Below are positions 27,101 to 35,057 of a stretch of DNA of 64,000 nucleotides, piece after piece. The translations under genes and the position numbers were made by a program. The DNA lies in NCBI RefSeq assembly GCF_023573145.1, contig NZ_CP097636.1, positions 1,984,001-2,048,000 of the forward strand, in the 5' to 3' direction. This DNA is from Aquincola tertiaricarbonis (lineage in GTDB: Bacteria; Pseudomonadota; Gammaproteobacteria; Burkholderiales; Burkholderiaceae_C). Numbering within the stretch: the stretch's first letter is position 1; each line of letters starts with the position of its first letter. The notes under the pieces were generated by a model. That model searched no databases. It saw only the letters and a program-made list of their open reading frames with translations, and had not been told where the DNA came from.

Positions 27101-30100
27101 CCGAGATGGTGATGTCGACGCAGCCCTCGATCTCGAAGAACAGCAGGCTCACATGGCCGCAGGCCTGGCCGTGGATGTACAGCGCCAGGTCGCCGCCCGG
27201 CTGCTCGCTGACGATGACGGTGAGCTGCGCATCGGCGCCCACCGACACGATGAACAGGCGCAGCTCGCCGGCCACGTACACGGTGCCGGCCAGCACGAAG
27301 GGGTCGAAGCCGATCACCGCGTCCATGCCGCCGCCGATGCGCAGGTACAGGCCGATGTCGGTGTTGCCCCAGGTGAAGGAGGCCGCCACGCCCAGGCCGA
27401 TGCCGAAGCCCTGGATGGCCGGCAGCGTGGCGTTGTGGACGTTGTAGGCCGGGAAGCCGTCGCCCTTGAACATCAGGTAGCCGGTGCCGCGCACGATGCC
27501 CAGCACGTCGACCTCGATCGGCCGGCCGATGTCGCTGCGCGCGCCCAGGTAGATGTGCCACTTCGACAGGTGCGGCGCAAAGGGGAACACCGCCTCCACC
27601 GGGATCACGATCTTGATCAGGCGCTCGATGTCCCACTGCACCAGGATGCCGATCATGAAGTGCTCGGGCGTCACCTCGATCACCGCCAGGATGCCGCCGC
27701 TGGACCCCAGCCCGTCCATGCTGGGCGGCGGCGAGATGATGCGGGCGTTCATCATGATCAGCACCCGCGGGCCCGGCAGCTCCAGCAGCAGCGTGCCGTC
27801 GAGGTTCATGATCACCCCGCCTTCCATCGTGCCGATGAGCATGCCCAGGCCGAAGGCCCAGCGGTCGATGCGCGGCTCCCACAGGCGGATCTGCGTGTCG
27901 GGATTGACCAGCAGGTGCGGCTGGCCGCCCGCGGCTTCCAGCCAGACCAGCGCGGGCACGCCCGAGCCCGCGCCGATGGCGGCATTGCGCTGGTAGTGCA
28001 TGCCGAAGATGCCGCGGAAGCCGAAGATGCCCAGCCCGCTGCTGCCCAGCGGGATGCCCACCGGCAGCACCACGTTCAGCCCGATGTACACGCCGGTGGC
28101 CTGGCGGCCGTTCTCGTCGATGGTGGCCACCTCCATCGCCGCGGCGATGCGCAGCGACAGCGGCCGCAGCGTGAGGTCGATCTGCCCGCCGATGACGGCC
28201 ACCTCCTGCCCTTCGGAGTTGGTGACCTTGCCGATCTTCACGTAGCCCGAGCCCACCAGCGCGCCCGGGATGTCGACGCTGGCCGCCAGCGCGGTGAGCT
28301 CGGGCGGCCGCGGCTCGTCGAGGTACACACGCAGGCCGGCGCGGTCGATCGTGACCACGCCCAGGTCCACGCCCAGGCCGATGTCGATCTCGAAGGTCAG
28401 CGGATTGCTGCGCGACAGCCGTGCGCCCAGCACCCGCAGGATCTGGCCCAGCGGGTCGGCGATCTTCAGCGCGCCGCCCGAGGCGACGTCGATCGTGTAG
28501 CCGCGGCTGCTGTCGAACACCGGCCGCAGCGAGAACTGTTCGTCGCCGCCGGTCTGGGCATGGTTCAGCCGCAGGCCGATGGCCTTGTAACGCACCGACA
28601 GCGGATGCTGCGGCTCGATGATGACGATGTCGAGCAGGTTGGCCGACCAGTCGATGCCGACGTCGAACAGCAGGTGCGCTTCCAGCTCGGTGTCGGTGCC
28701 GGCCTCACGGTGGCGTTCCAGGAACTCGCCGCCGTACACCACCACCCGCTCGACCTGGAACCACGGCAGCAGCGCGATCACCCCCGGCACCGCCAGCGCG
28801 GCGCCGGTGAGCACCGCGTCCATCACCTCGCCCTTGCCGCCCTCGGCCGCGTTGGCCAGCATCGGCCAGAAGCTGAGGTACGAGCCCAGCAGCGTCAAGC
28901 CGATGTTCTTGGGCGGTATGGCCTCGCCGGGCAGCCAGCCGAAGGCGGCCAGGCCGTCCTTGTCGGCGGGGTCGGCGCCCACCGAGATCATGGTGGTCAC
29001 GCGGCCGGCCGACGGGTCTTCCTGGCACAGCACACGGAACTTGGTGATGCCGTCGGCCGGGTTGTCCGGGCCCAGCGGCACGCCGTTGCGCAGCGTGCGT
29101 CCTGCGGGCGGCTCATGCCCGCCGAGCTGCCCGCTGTTGCGCAGCTTGTCTTCGCTGGCCGTCTGGAAGTCGATCTCGGCTTCGATCTCGGCGGCGATCA
29201 GCGTGCTGCGCACGATGCGCAGCTTGAGCCTGGCCGAGCGGAACCAGTCGGGCACCGCGGGGGTTTCGGGCTGCGGGTCCACCGGCACCGGCTCGGTCGG
29301 CGGCTGGGGTGGCGCCGCAGGGCGCTGCACGGCGTAGTCGGCATCGTCGTCGGCCACCGGCTGCGCGGGCAGCACCACCGTGGCCTTCCACCACCGGTTG
29401 TCGTCCGGTGCGGCATGGCTCGTCCAGCCCGAGGCGGCCACCCAGGCGTCGATCTCGGCCGGCGTGGGCGTGGGCTTGTCGGGCGACAGGTCGGCGAAGT
29501 TGAAGTTCTGCGCCGCATAGGCCGCGTGGATGCGCTCGCGCACCGCAATGGCCCGGCGGCGGGCCAGCAGGTAGTTGTGCTGGCGCAGCGCGGGCGTGTC
29601 ATGGCCTTCGTAGCTGGCATGGCCGCGGATGCGCACCGCCGCCAGCGGCCCGGCAGCGTCGAAGGCTGCCTTGTAGGCGGTCATCGGGTCCTGGTGGCCG
29701 CTGAGGCGGCGCTTGTCGCTCTTGCTCACCGCCCGCACGGTGGACAGGTTGTCCCCGCTGCGCGCATAGGCCAGCAGCGCCGCCGACTCGCCGGCCGGCA
29801 CGGCAGTGGGCGGCTCGTCGAAGTAGAAGTAGAAGTCCATCGGCGGCGTGGCCGGCTGGCCCGGCTTGCGCGCCTGCACATGCACCGTCTGCCCCGGTGC
29901 CACCGCCACCGTGAAGCTGGCCGCCGGTCCGCTCTCGGGGCCGCCGTCCACCCGCCAGCGCACCGCGGGGTCCACCGGCTGTGTGGTCACCACCACCTCG
30001 GTGTCGTTCTGCGAGGCGATCACGATCACCGGCGTGTCGCCCGGCGGCGTGATGGTGGCCACCAGCGGCGGCAGCGGCGCGTGGCCCGGCGCAGGCAGCC

Positions 30101-31391
30101 GCGGCGTGCTGCTGCGCCGCTGCGCATGCACCACCAGCGTGGCCTGCAGCGGCGTGGCGCTGCCGTCGGTCACGGTGATGTGGATGTCCTGCGCGCCGCC
30201 GGCCAGGTCCACCAGAAAGGCCGTGCCGGTTTCCTCGGCACCGCCGCCCACGCGCACCTTGCGCGTGTAGGGCGTGCGGCCGCCGCTCACATCCACCAGC
30301 AGCGTGCTGCGCTCGGGCAGGCGCGCCGTGGCCTCGGTGGGGCTGCTGCGCTCGATGCCCCACAGCCGTCCGCCGGCATCGACGAAGCGCGCGCCCAGCT
30401 TCAGCTCGCCCGAGCCCTGGTTGACCAGCATCGCCTCGAAGTCGCCCCACAGGCCGCCGGCTTCGCCGAAGCCGATCAGCAGTTCGTTGGCGCCGGCCTC
30501 GAACGTGAAGTCACGCGCGCCCGAAGGCGCGATGAAGATGCGCACCTCGGGCAGGTAGAGGCCGGTCCAGTCGTCGCCGACCTGCGCCTTGGACAGCAGA
30601 GCCGGCGGTGTCGATTCGTTCGACAGGTCGAGCACCGCACTGCGAAAGCCGATGCCCACCACGCGGTCGCTGGCCCCGCCGATGAAGGCATAAGGCGGTG
30701 TCATCGACACCAGCTCGGCCACGCCGATGTCGGCTGGATCGTCCAGCCCCGCGGCCCCGGCCTGCACAAGCTCGAAGGCGAGCTGGCTGCCGCTGTCGTT
30801 GCCGTGGCTCAGGCGAAACCGCAGCCGCGGCAGGCCGATCTCCACCTCGCTCACCGCGGCATCGGGCTCCAGCAGCCCTTGCACGTTGAGCTTGGCCGGA
30901 TGCAGGAAGGGCGGGCGCAGCGAAGGCGCCTTCAGGATCAGGTCGAGCGTGAAGCCGGTGGACGGATAGTCGCTGGGCGCGGGGTCCAGCGGCAGTGTGT
31001 CCCACAGGTCCAGCACGTCGCGCACCGGCGTGAAGGCGGCCGCCGACACGCCGGCCGCGCCTGCGGCCACGATGGCCGAGCCGGCACGCGGCACGAACAG
31101 CTCGAAGTCGACCGAGGTCTCGCGGATGTCGAATACCGGCGATCGCCTGGCGGGGTCGAACGCGGGCGCGGCTTCGTCCACGCCGGCGTCCACCTGCAGG
31201 CCGCCCCGGTCCAGATCGATGCTGGCATGGCCATTGAATTCGCACTGGCCGCGGATGGCGATGCCGAAGTCGTCGGACGCGGTTTCCCAGGCCACCACGC
31301 GCAGGGCGGACAGCGCCGCATGCTGGGCGCCCAGGTTCTCGCCACGCAGCAGGTAGGGCAGCACAAGGTCTGCCAGAGCAAGGTTTGGCAC
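24102..31391 (-). CDS. Very large uncharacterised protein with internal OmpA-like module
   Basis: Protein of 2429 residues, first gene of the operon. The start is GTG 31391, supported by a strong ribosome site (GGAGGTGA). There is no signal peptide. Residues 1-400 are beta-rich. A short Ig-like stretch precedes an OmpA-like segment at about 520-660 with VRIRGHASYEGHD and HNYLLARRRAIAVRERI. About 850-1450 is a long run of amphipathic beta strands with GLGIFGFRGIFGMHYQRN and YIHGQACGHVSLLFFEIEG; this recalls very large bacterial proteins carrying domains of unknown function such as DUF6603, which I could not verify. A Pro-rich linker lies near residue 1700, followed by more beta-rich sequence. 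The stop overlaps the next start. Function unknown. Confidence 0.82.
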   Translation of the reverse strand: MPNLALADLVLPYLLRGENLGAQHAALSALRVVAWETASDDFGIAIRGQCEFNGHASIDLDRGGLQVDAGVDEAAPAFDPARRSPVFDIRETSVDFELFVPRAGSAIVAAGAAGVSAAAFTPVRDVLDLWDTLPLDPAPSDYPSTGFTLDLILKAPSLRPPFLHPAKLNVQGLLEPDAAVSEVEIGLPRLRFRLSHGNDSGSQLAFELVQAGAAGLDDPADIGVAELVSMTPPYAFIGGASDRVVGIGFRSAVLDLSNESTPPALLSKAQVGDDWTGLYLPEVRIFIAPSGARDFTFEAGANELLIGFGEAGGLWGDFEAMLVNQGSGELKLGARFVDAGGRLWGIERSSPTEATARLPERSTLLVDVSGGRTPYTRKVRVGGGAEETGTAFLVDLAGGAQDIHITVTDGSATPLQATLVVHAQRRSSTPRLPAPGHAPLPPLVATITPPGDTPVIVIASQNDTEVVVTTQPVDPAVRWRVDGGPESGPAASFTVAVAPGQTVHVQARKPGQPATPPMDFYFYFDEPPTAVPAGESAALLAYARSGDNLSTVRAVSKSDKRRLSGHQDPMTAYKAAFDAAGPLAAVRIRGHASYEGHDTPALRQHNYLLARRRAIAVRERIHAAYAAQNFNFADLSPDKPTPTPAEIDAWVAASGWTSHAAPDDNRWWKATVVLPAQPVADDDADYAVQRPAAPPQPPTEPVPVDPQPETPAVPDWFRSARLKLRIVRSTLIAAEIEAEIDFQTASEDKLRNSGQLGGHEPPAGRTLRNGVPLGPDNPADGITKFRVLCQEDPSAGRVTTMISVGADPADKDGLAAFGWLPGEAIPPKNIGLTLLGSYLSFWPMLANAAEGGKGEVMDAVLTGAALAVPGVIALLPWFQVERVVVYGGEFLERHREAGTDTELEAHLLFDVGIDWSANLLDIVIIEPQHPLSVRYKAIGLRLNHAQTGGDEQFSLRPVFDSSRGYTIDVASGGALKIADPLGQILRVLGARLSRSNPLTFEIDIGLGVDLGVVTIDRAGLRVYLDEPRPPELTALAASVDIPGALVGSGYVKIGKVTNSEGQEVAVIGGQIDLTLRPLSLRIAAAMEVATIDENGRQATGVYIGLNVVLPVGIPLGSSGLGIFGFRGIFGMHYQRNAAIGAGSGVPALVWLEAAGGQPHLLVNPDTQIRLWEPRIDRWAFGLGMLIGTMEGGVIMNLDGTLLLELPGPRVLIMMNARIISPPPSMDGLGSSGGILAVIEVTPEHFMIGILVQWDIERLIKIVIPVEAVFPFAPHLSKWHIYLGARSDIGRPIEVDVLGIVRGTGYLMFKGDGFPAYNVHNATLPAIQGFGIGLGVAASFTWGNTDIGLYLRIGGGMDAVIGFDPFVLAGTVYVAGELRLFIVSVGADAQLTVIVSEQPGGDLALYIHGQACGHVSLLFFEIEGCVDITISGPKKSAVMPVLVDKLSLKSRSPALLAGTGVDRGIDASLGDALATTDLPALADGRLPIVPIDCVPIVALKLPAAAKPGLTVGGLGTAVTSAPGLPSSGLAERGGEKYAYVIDEIMLERIDPASGASAGPAILGSTAPVVWWTLKDATEPSPTAQLALFTWEPAPATKAVEKSERLEDTIRERWGTVCEDAAPPAELLWTFRWEPLGPSAAGWDLDGIAWPDPAGTRRNGAPDALLHVHERWRSGDVQLDMLRGVFPALVVGAQVPCWQRDPPPEPAPQQPGGVVDVGLLPGLLVPAVPKRISPRLRAKMAAGAAIASVASAPGSTAAPAGPMQALRQLQHGEPMGRAALQAAFGPASAARFEGDELQADEGRALQAAAPPKLCEVRLLEAPMLDDGQPIALGDPLRAKEVAQRLKALGLAHGPLDDVVVIDIGPFARLDLLLFVRRDLLAAGRLVVRVLDAAGQELQRVVATGADLTPPKALPARWFDAAGPWADDIAELLAWPGRSQWPALYLALDKQPEAARVEIGVLPGPDDKPVFTAAAVNDFGLRPAYHVGAIGGLRWGEVERHDWDQTQILHDRQVITQALGPASSSNALMFADALYRLTVRWHGQRQGDGAKRGSAAQPESQVFWFRTERLETPTPQLAQFAQRVPLPVRLDPWMLVTLPAEHEKHWFGEEPTQLVFNTHDVDRVFAAYGKELRVRYSASSARHPQPSLAVPHPYPITEATLVPFKAVVLSPWEEAAAEVLAGSCIPVDEDRSRHGVVNIPIALEPYTDYLLDVEIVDLGADSDARGPRVFRRHFSTGGYPRLAHFAAALLAERARSRSAPAGAMEAVRAFFAGRDPLGPEFDAQWMAQGLEPLGVPERPRIVVFWETPAVGLPQPAAVLIDATEPLWRSRPYPSKVVDDTGPVTAERWVLAETEYLRIENQSAAGVVAAVGGVIRAPGLQRALVVLAAGARGKTVKLDLVEIGFPALPFLNQTERRATLIELPLDHAPWEEL

Positions 31392-31394
31392 CCG

Positions 31395-31402
31395 TCACCT
31401 CC
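31395..31402 (-). promoter_or_regulatory. Strong Shine-Dalgarno fixing the GTG start of the giant operon
   Basis: On the minus strand GGAGGTGA lies 3 nt before the GTG at 31391 counted from its last base (GGAGG to GTG about 6 nt). There is no ATG at this position, so the ribosome site decides the start. Confidence 0.75.
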
Positions 31403-31616
31403 GTCCGCAGCCGAACTCGTTGCAGTCCAGCATAGGCGCGGGACCCGCCACCATGCTGTTGAAGGTAGGGGTGTTGCGTGGGCGAGTTGGGGGGTGACGC
31501 CCAGGGCACCGTCTGTCACCGCCTACTGCGGTCCGAATGGCGCCCTGCCTGACCGCTCGGCTTGGCCCGGTGGTTAGGCGCGCTCTGTTCTGCCTCGATG
31601 CGTGCCCGATCGGGCC

Positions 31617-32327
31617 TCAGCTTCCACGAGCCGGCTTGTACTCGCCGCGGTGCTTCATGAAACGGTGATACGACATCCTCAGGTGCAACTGCATGACCTG
31701 GCGGGCCAGTTCTCCGTCACGGGCCTGCGCCGCCAGGGTCAAGTCCCTGTGGTGATGCAGGCTCTGCTCAAGCTCGGCGCGTTCGTACAGGAAGAATGAC
31801 CGCACGATGATCGGCATGTCGATCATCGTGTCCAGCATCGACCGCAGACGTGGGGATCCCGCGTGGTCCAGCAAGGCATGGTGGAACATGCGGTTGGCCT
31901 CCTGGACCCTGCCGATGGCCAGCTGCCCGTCCTCGCGACCCACCATCTCGATGGCGCGGGCCATCTGGTCGTTGCTCGCATTCAGCTTGGCGACCAGGTC
32001 CGGCCCGCCACGCTGCGCGGCCAGACAGGCCGCATACGGCTCCAGCAACATGCGCAGCTGAAACGTCTCCTCGATGTCGCCCTCGGTCCATTGGGCGACA
32101 TGAACGCCTTGTCCTGCGTCGGCGGTCGCCAGACCGTCTTCGACCAGGCGCTTCAGCGCGGCCCGGATCGGGGTCCGGCTGATGCCGAACTCCCGCGCCA
32201 GGGGCTCTTCCTTCAACTGCGTCCCGGCGCTGTAGTGGCCACCCACCAAGCGCTGACGAAGCGTCTCGTAGGCGCGCTCGCTGCCCTTCAGGGTGGTGGT
32301 GGTGGGCGTCGCATTCATGCCGCCCAT
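31617..32327 (-). CDS. GntR-family regulator (FadR/FCD subfamily)
   Basis: Transcription factor of 236 residues. The N-terminal winged helix (YETLRQRLVGGHYSAGTQL, FGISRTPIRAALKRL) is followed by an all-helical FCD ligand domain (MLLEPYAACLAA, MFHHALLDHAGSPRL, HRDLTLAAQARDGELA). It is divergent from a dehydrogenase/RraA/Bug operon starting at 32484, the probable target. Two TTGTAC-pair sites lie in the shared promoter region, one near each gene. An in-frame ATG at 32318 is an alternative start. FCD regulators usually respond to small carboxylic acids; the ligand is not evident here. Confidence 0.9.
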   Translation of the reverse strand: MGGMNATPTTTTLKGSERAYETLRQRLVGGHYSAGTQLKEEPLAREFGISRTPIRAALKRLVEDGLATADAGQGVHVAQWTEGDIEETFQLRMLLEPYAACLAAQRGGPDLVAKLNASNDQMARAIEMVGREDGQLAIGRVQEANRMFHHALLDHAGSPRLRSMLDTMIDMPIIVRSFFLYERAELEQSLHHHRDLTLAAQARDGELARQVMQLHLRMSYHRFMKHRGEYKPARGS

Positions 32328-32369
32328 TGTAGGAGGCGGTCGCGGAACGGGCGGCGCCCGCCACTTGGC

Positions 32370-32386
32370 TTGTACATCTTTTGTAC
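32370..32386. promoter_or_regulatory. Operator candidate 1: TTGTAC pair
   Basis: TTGTAC occurs at 32370-32375 and 32381-32386, 11 bp apart (one helical turn), 43 bp upstream of the GntR gene start. It is the same architecture as the second site at 32444-32460. Confidence 0.6.
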
Positions 32387-32443
32387 TTGCATGGACAGAT
32401 CAAGCTTGTTCTCTAGGTGTATACCCGCGGCACCTTGCCTGCT

Positions 32444-32460
32444 TTGTACGTTTTTTGTAC
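32444..32460. promoter_or_regulatory. Operator candidate 2: TTGTAC pair
   Basis: TTGTAC occurs at 32444-32449 and 32455-32460, again 11 bp apart, 23 bp upstream of the dehydrogenase ATG at 32484. The two sites are 74 bp apart, close to seven helical turns, which would allow cooperative binding or looping by the divergently encoded GntR protein. Confidence 0.6.
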
Positions 32461-32483
32461 TCTTCGGGCTCGAAGGAGCGAAC

Positions 32484-33350
32484 ATGCAAGTTGCGATCAT
32501 TGGCCTCGGGGAAGTGGGGCGCTGCTATGCAGGTCCCCTGCACGCGAGTGGCGTAGACCTGTCGGTGTGCGAGGCCCGACCCTCGCAGGCCGCCACCGAT
32601 CTGGCGCGCACCTGGGGCCTGCAGGTCCATGCGGCAGCCGGGTCCTGGCTCGAGAGCGCGGACTGGGTGCTGTCCTGCGTCACCGGCTCGCAGGCACTGC
32701 CGGTGGCTGAGCAGGCCGCCGCCCACCTGAAGCCCGGTGCCGGCTTTGCCGACCTGACCACCGCCAGTCCGGCCGTCAAACGCGCCGCTGCGGCGATGGC
32801 TGCCGATCGGAGGGTGCGCTACGTGGACACCGCCATCATGGGTGCCATCTCCTTGAACGGGGTCAGGACCCCCTTGCTGGCCGCCGGCAACGGCGCCGAC
32901 GCGTTCCAGGCCCTGATCGCCGGTGCCGGCGGCAAGGTGAAGGTCATCGAAGGCGGCGTGGCCGGCGATGCCATCTCGTTGAAGATCCTGCGCAGCGTCT
33001 TCACCAAAGGCATGGAAGCGCTCGCCGTCGAGCTGCTGGTCAGCGCCGAGAAGCAGGGTGTGCGCGAAAAGCTGTATGAGCTGTTGAGCGACATCGACGA
33101 GACGCCGCTGCGCAGTTTCATCGACATGCTGGTGCGCACGCATGTGGTCCATGCCAAGCGCCGCGCCCATGAAGTGCACGACGCACAGCAGGAGCTGGCC
33201 TCGCAGGGTCTGCCTTCGCAGGTGCTGCCCGGCGTGGAGCAGCGCTTCCTGACCACCGCATCGTTGCTGGAGCGCCAGCCTCTCCCGGTGCCCGAGCCCG
33301 ATATCCACCAGGCGCTGGCGTGGTTGCTGGCCAACGCCGACCGCACCTGA
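32484..33350 (+). CDS. NAD(P)-dependent dehydrogenase (6-phosphogluconate/3-hydroxyisobutyrate dehydrogenase-like, DUF1932 type)
   Basis: Dehydrogenase of 288 residues. The N-terminal Rossmann fold opens with MQVAIIGLGEVGRCYA. Segment GFADLTTASPAVKRAAAAMA and the conserved Lys in GDAISLKILRSVFTKGMEAL fit the beta-hydroxyacid dehydrogenase superfamily; the all-helical C-terminal part matches the DUF1932 variant. GAAGGAG precedes the ATG. It is first in an operon with an RraA-type aldolase and a Bug receptor, and is divergent from the GntR gene. It probably oxidises a hydroxy acid or reduces a keto acid in the same pathway; the substrate is unknown. Confidence 0.85.
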   Translation: MQVAIIGLGEVGRCYAGPLHASGVDLSVCEARPSQAATDLARTWGLQVHAAAGSWLESADWVLSCVTGSQALPVAEQAAAHLKPGAGFADLTTASPAVKRAAAAMAADRRVRYVDTAIMGAISLNGVRTPLLAAGNGADAFQALIAGAGGKVKVIEGGVAGDAISLKILRSVFTKGMEALAVELLVSAEKQGVREKLYELLSDIDETPLRSFIDMLVRTHVVHAKRRAHEVHDAQQELASQGLPSQVLPGVEQRFLTTASLLERQPLPVPEPDIHQALAWLLANADRT

Positions 33351-33375
33351 TCCGAACCTCAGCCAAGGAAGTCCG

Positions 33376-34017
33376 ATGACCACTGCCGACAAGATCCTCC
33401 AATTGCGCGATCTGGGCGCCGCCACCGTGTACGAAGCCCAGGGGGCCAAGGGCGCGCTCGACAGCGGCATGAAGCCCATCGACCCGACCAGCCGCCTGGC
33501 GGGTCCCGCCCTCACCGTCGATGCCCGTCCGGCGGACAACTTGATCCTCCACCACGCCGTGCTGCAGGCCAGGCCGGGCGACGTGCTGGTCGTCGACGCC
33601 AAGGGCTTCATGGAGGCCGGTCCCTGGGGCGACGTGCTGACCATCCAGGCGATGAAGCTGGGCATTGCCGGTCTGGTGATCAGCGGCTGTGTGCGTGATG
33701 CCAACCTGATCATCGAGCTGGGCTTTCCCGTGTTCTGCCGCGGTCTGTCGATCAAGGGAACGGGCAAGAACCAGCCGGGCCGCGTCAACGTGCCGATCTG
33801 CATCGGCGATGCCGTCATCCATCCGGGCGACATCATCGTCGGCGACCGGGACGGACTGGTGGTGGTCGCGCAGGACGAGGTGGATCACGCGATCGAGACG
33901 AGCCTGGCCCGCGAAGAGAAGGAGGCCCGCATGCGCGAGGCGATCCAGGCGGGCACCTCGAACACCGCCGAGCTGCTGAAGCTCGGCGACACGCTGAGGC
34001 GCTTCGGTCTCGTCTGA
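33376..34017 (+). CDS. RraA-family aldolase (4-carboxy-4-hydroxy-2-oxoadipate aldolase/oxaloacetate decarboxylase type)
   Basis: Protein of 213 residues with the RraA/LigK fold. Characteristic segments are LGAATVYEAQGAKGALDSGM, GPWGDVLTIQAMKLGIAGLV, GCVRDANLI (active-site Arg-Asp region) and GDIIVGDRDGLVVV. Class II pyruvate aldolases of this type split 4-carboxy-4-hydroxy-2-oxoadipate into pyruvate and oxaloacetate in the protocatechuate and gallate 4,5-cleavage routes. Some family members are not aldolases (RraA itself inhibits RNase E). The catabolic context, with a dehydrogenase, a Bug receptor and a nearby lactonase remnant, favours an enzyme role. Confidence 0.85.
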   Translation: MTTADKILQLRDLGAATVYEAQGAKGALDSGMKPIDPTSRLAGPALTVDARPADNLILHHAVLQARPGDVLVVDAKGFMEAGPWGDVLTIQAMKLGIAGLVISGCVRDANLIIELGFPVFCRGLSIKGTGKNQPGRVNVPICIGDAVIHPGDIIVGDRDGLVVVAQDEVDHAIETSLAREEKEARMREAIQAGTSNTAELLKLGDTLRRFGLV

Positions 34018-34049
34018 CCGCCCCCACGCACATCACACTGGAGACATTC

Positions 34050-35027
34050 ATGCGCCTCTTCAACCGCCGTGCGGTGGCCTTCGCGGCCATCGTGCTCTCG
34101 CTGCCCCTGCACGTCACCGCCCAGGACACCTACCCCTCCAAGCCCATCCGCATGGTGGTCGCCTTTGCGCCCGGCGGGTCGGCCGACATCAACGCCCGCG
34201 CCGTCGGGCAGCAGCTCGGCAAGGAGCTGAACACGACCATCGTCGTCGACAACAAGGGCGGGGCCGGCGGCAACCTGGGCGCGGTCGAGGTCAAGCGTGC
34301 ACCGGCCGATGGCTACACGGTGTTCTACGCCACATCGGCGGTTGTGCTGGCGCCGGCCTTGTATGCCCGGCCGGGCTTCAATCCCTACGAAGACTTCACC
34401 CCGGTTTCGCTGACGGCGACGATTCCGCTGGTGCTGGTGAGCAACCCCAAGGTGCCCGCCAGGAACCTGAAGGACTTCATCGCCTGGGGCAAGTCCAGGG
34501 GCGGTGCAGCCAACTTCGGCTCCTCGGGCTCGGGCGCCTTGCTGCACCTGGCCGGCGCCTTGTTCCTCAAGGAAACGGGGTGGGAGGCCACGCACATCGC
34601 CTACAAGGGCAGCGCACCTGCCATCACCGACCTGCTCGGCGGATCGACCGACTTCATGTTCCTGCCGATCAACGAGGCCCTGCAACACATCAAGGGCGGC
34701 GGGCTGCAGGCACTGGCCATCACCTCGGAGAAGCGGTCGCCGCTGCTGCCCGATGTACCCACCCTCCGCGAGGCGACCGGCAAGACCAGCATGGACATGG
34801 GCGCCTGGCAGGGTGTGATGGTGCCCAAGGGCGCGCCCGCCGAGGTGGTGGCCAAGCTTTCGAAGGCGCTGAAGGAAGCGCTGGCCGACCCCGGCTTGCG
34901 CGAGCGCCTGACCGCACAAGGCAGCGTGATGCTGGGCGGCACCCAGAAGGACTATGTCGACTACATGAAGGCCGAAGGCGATCGCTGGACCCGCGTCATC
35001 CAGGCCACCGGCGCCAAGGCGGACTGA
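34050..35027 (+). CDS. Bug/TctC-family tripartite tricarboxylate receptor
   Basis: Periplasmic solute receptor of 325 residues. The signal peptide ends after LPLHVTA-QD. Typical Bug landmarks follow: YPSKPIRMVVAFAPGGSADI, VVDNKGGAGGNLGAVEV, APADGYTVFYAT and NFGSSGSGALLHLAG. Such receptors bind carboxylic acids and deliver them to TctAB-type transporters or act as sensors; no tctAB genes are in the window. It is the third gene after the dehydrogenase and the RraA aldolase, so the ligand is probably the acid degraded by those enzymes. Confidence 0.9.
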   Translation: MRLFNRRAVAFAAIVLSLPLHVTAQDTYPSKPIRMVVAFAPGGSADINARAVGQQLGKELNTTIVVDNKGGAGGNLGAVEVKRAPADGYTVFYATSAVVLAPALYARPGFNPYEDFTPVSLTATIPLVLVSNPKVPARNLKDFIAWGKSRGGAANFGSSGSGALLHLAGALFLKETGWEATHIAYKGSAPAITDLLGGSTDFMFLPINEALQHIKGGGLQALAITSEKRSPLLPDVPTLREATGKTSMDMGAWQGVMVPKGAPAEVVAKLSKALKEALADPGLRERLTAQGSVMLGGTQKDYVDYMKAEGDRWTRVIQATGAKAD

Positions 35028-35057
35028 GCGCGCCCCACCCCCAACGAGGAGACACCC

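Noticed and set aside
20908..31577. Very long open frames on the plus strand opposite the giant operon (over 1000 and over 2400 codons)
   Set aside because: They mirror the minus-strand genes in GC-rich DNA, are rich in His/Gln/Arg with no domain pattern, lack ribosome sites, and the minus-strand proteins have recognisable motifs and coupled starts.
32444..32460. T-rich stretch as a transcription terminator
   Set aside because: There is no preceding stem, and the TTGTAC pairs with matching spacing at 32370 point to an operator instead.
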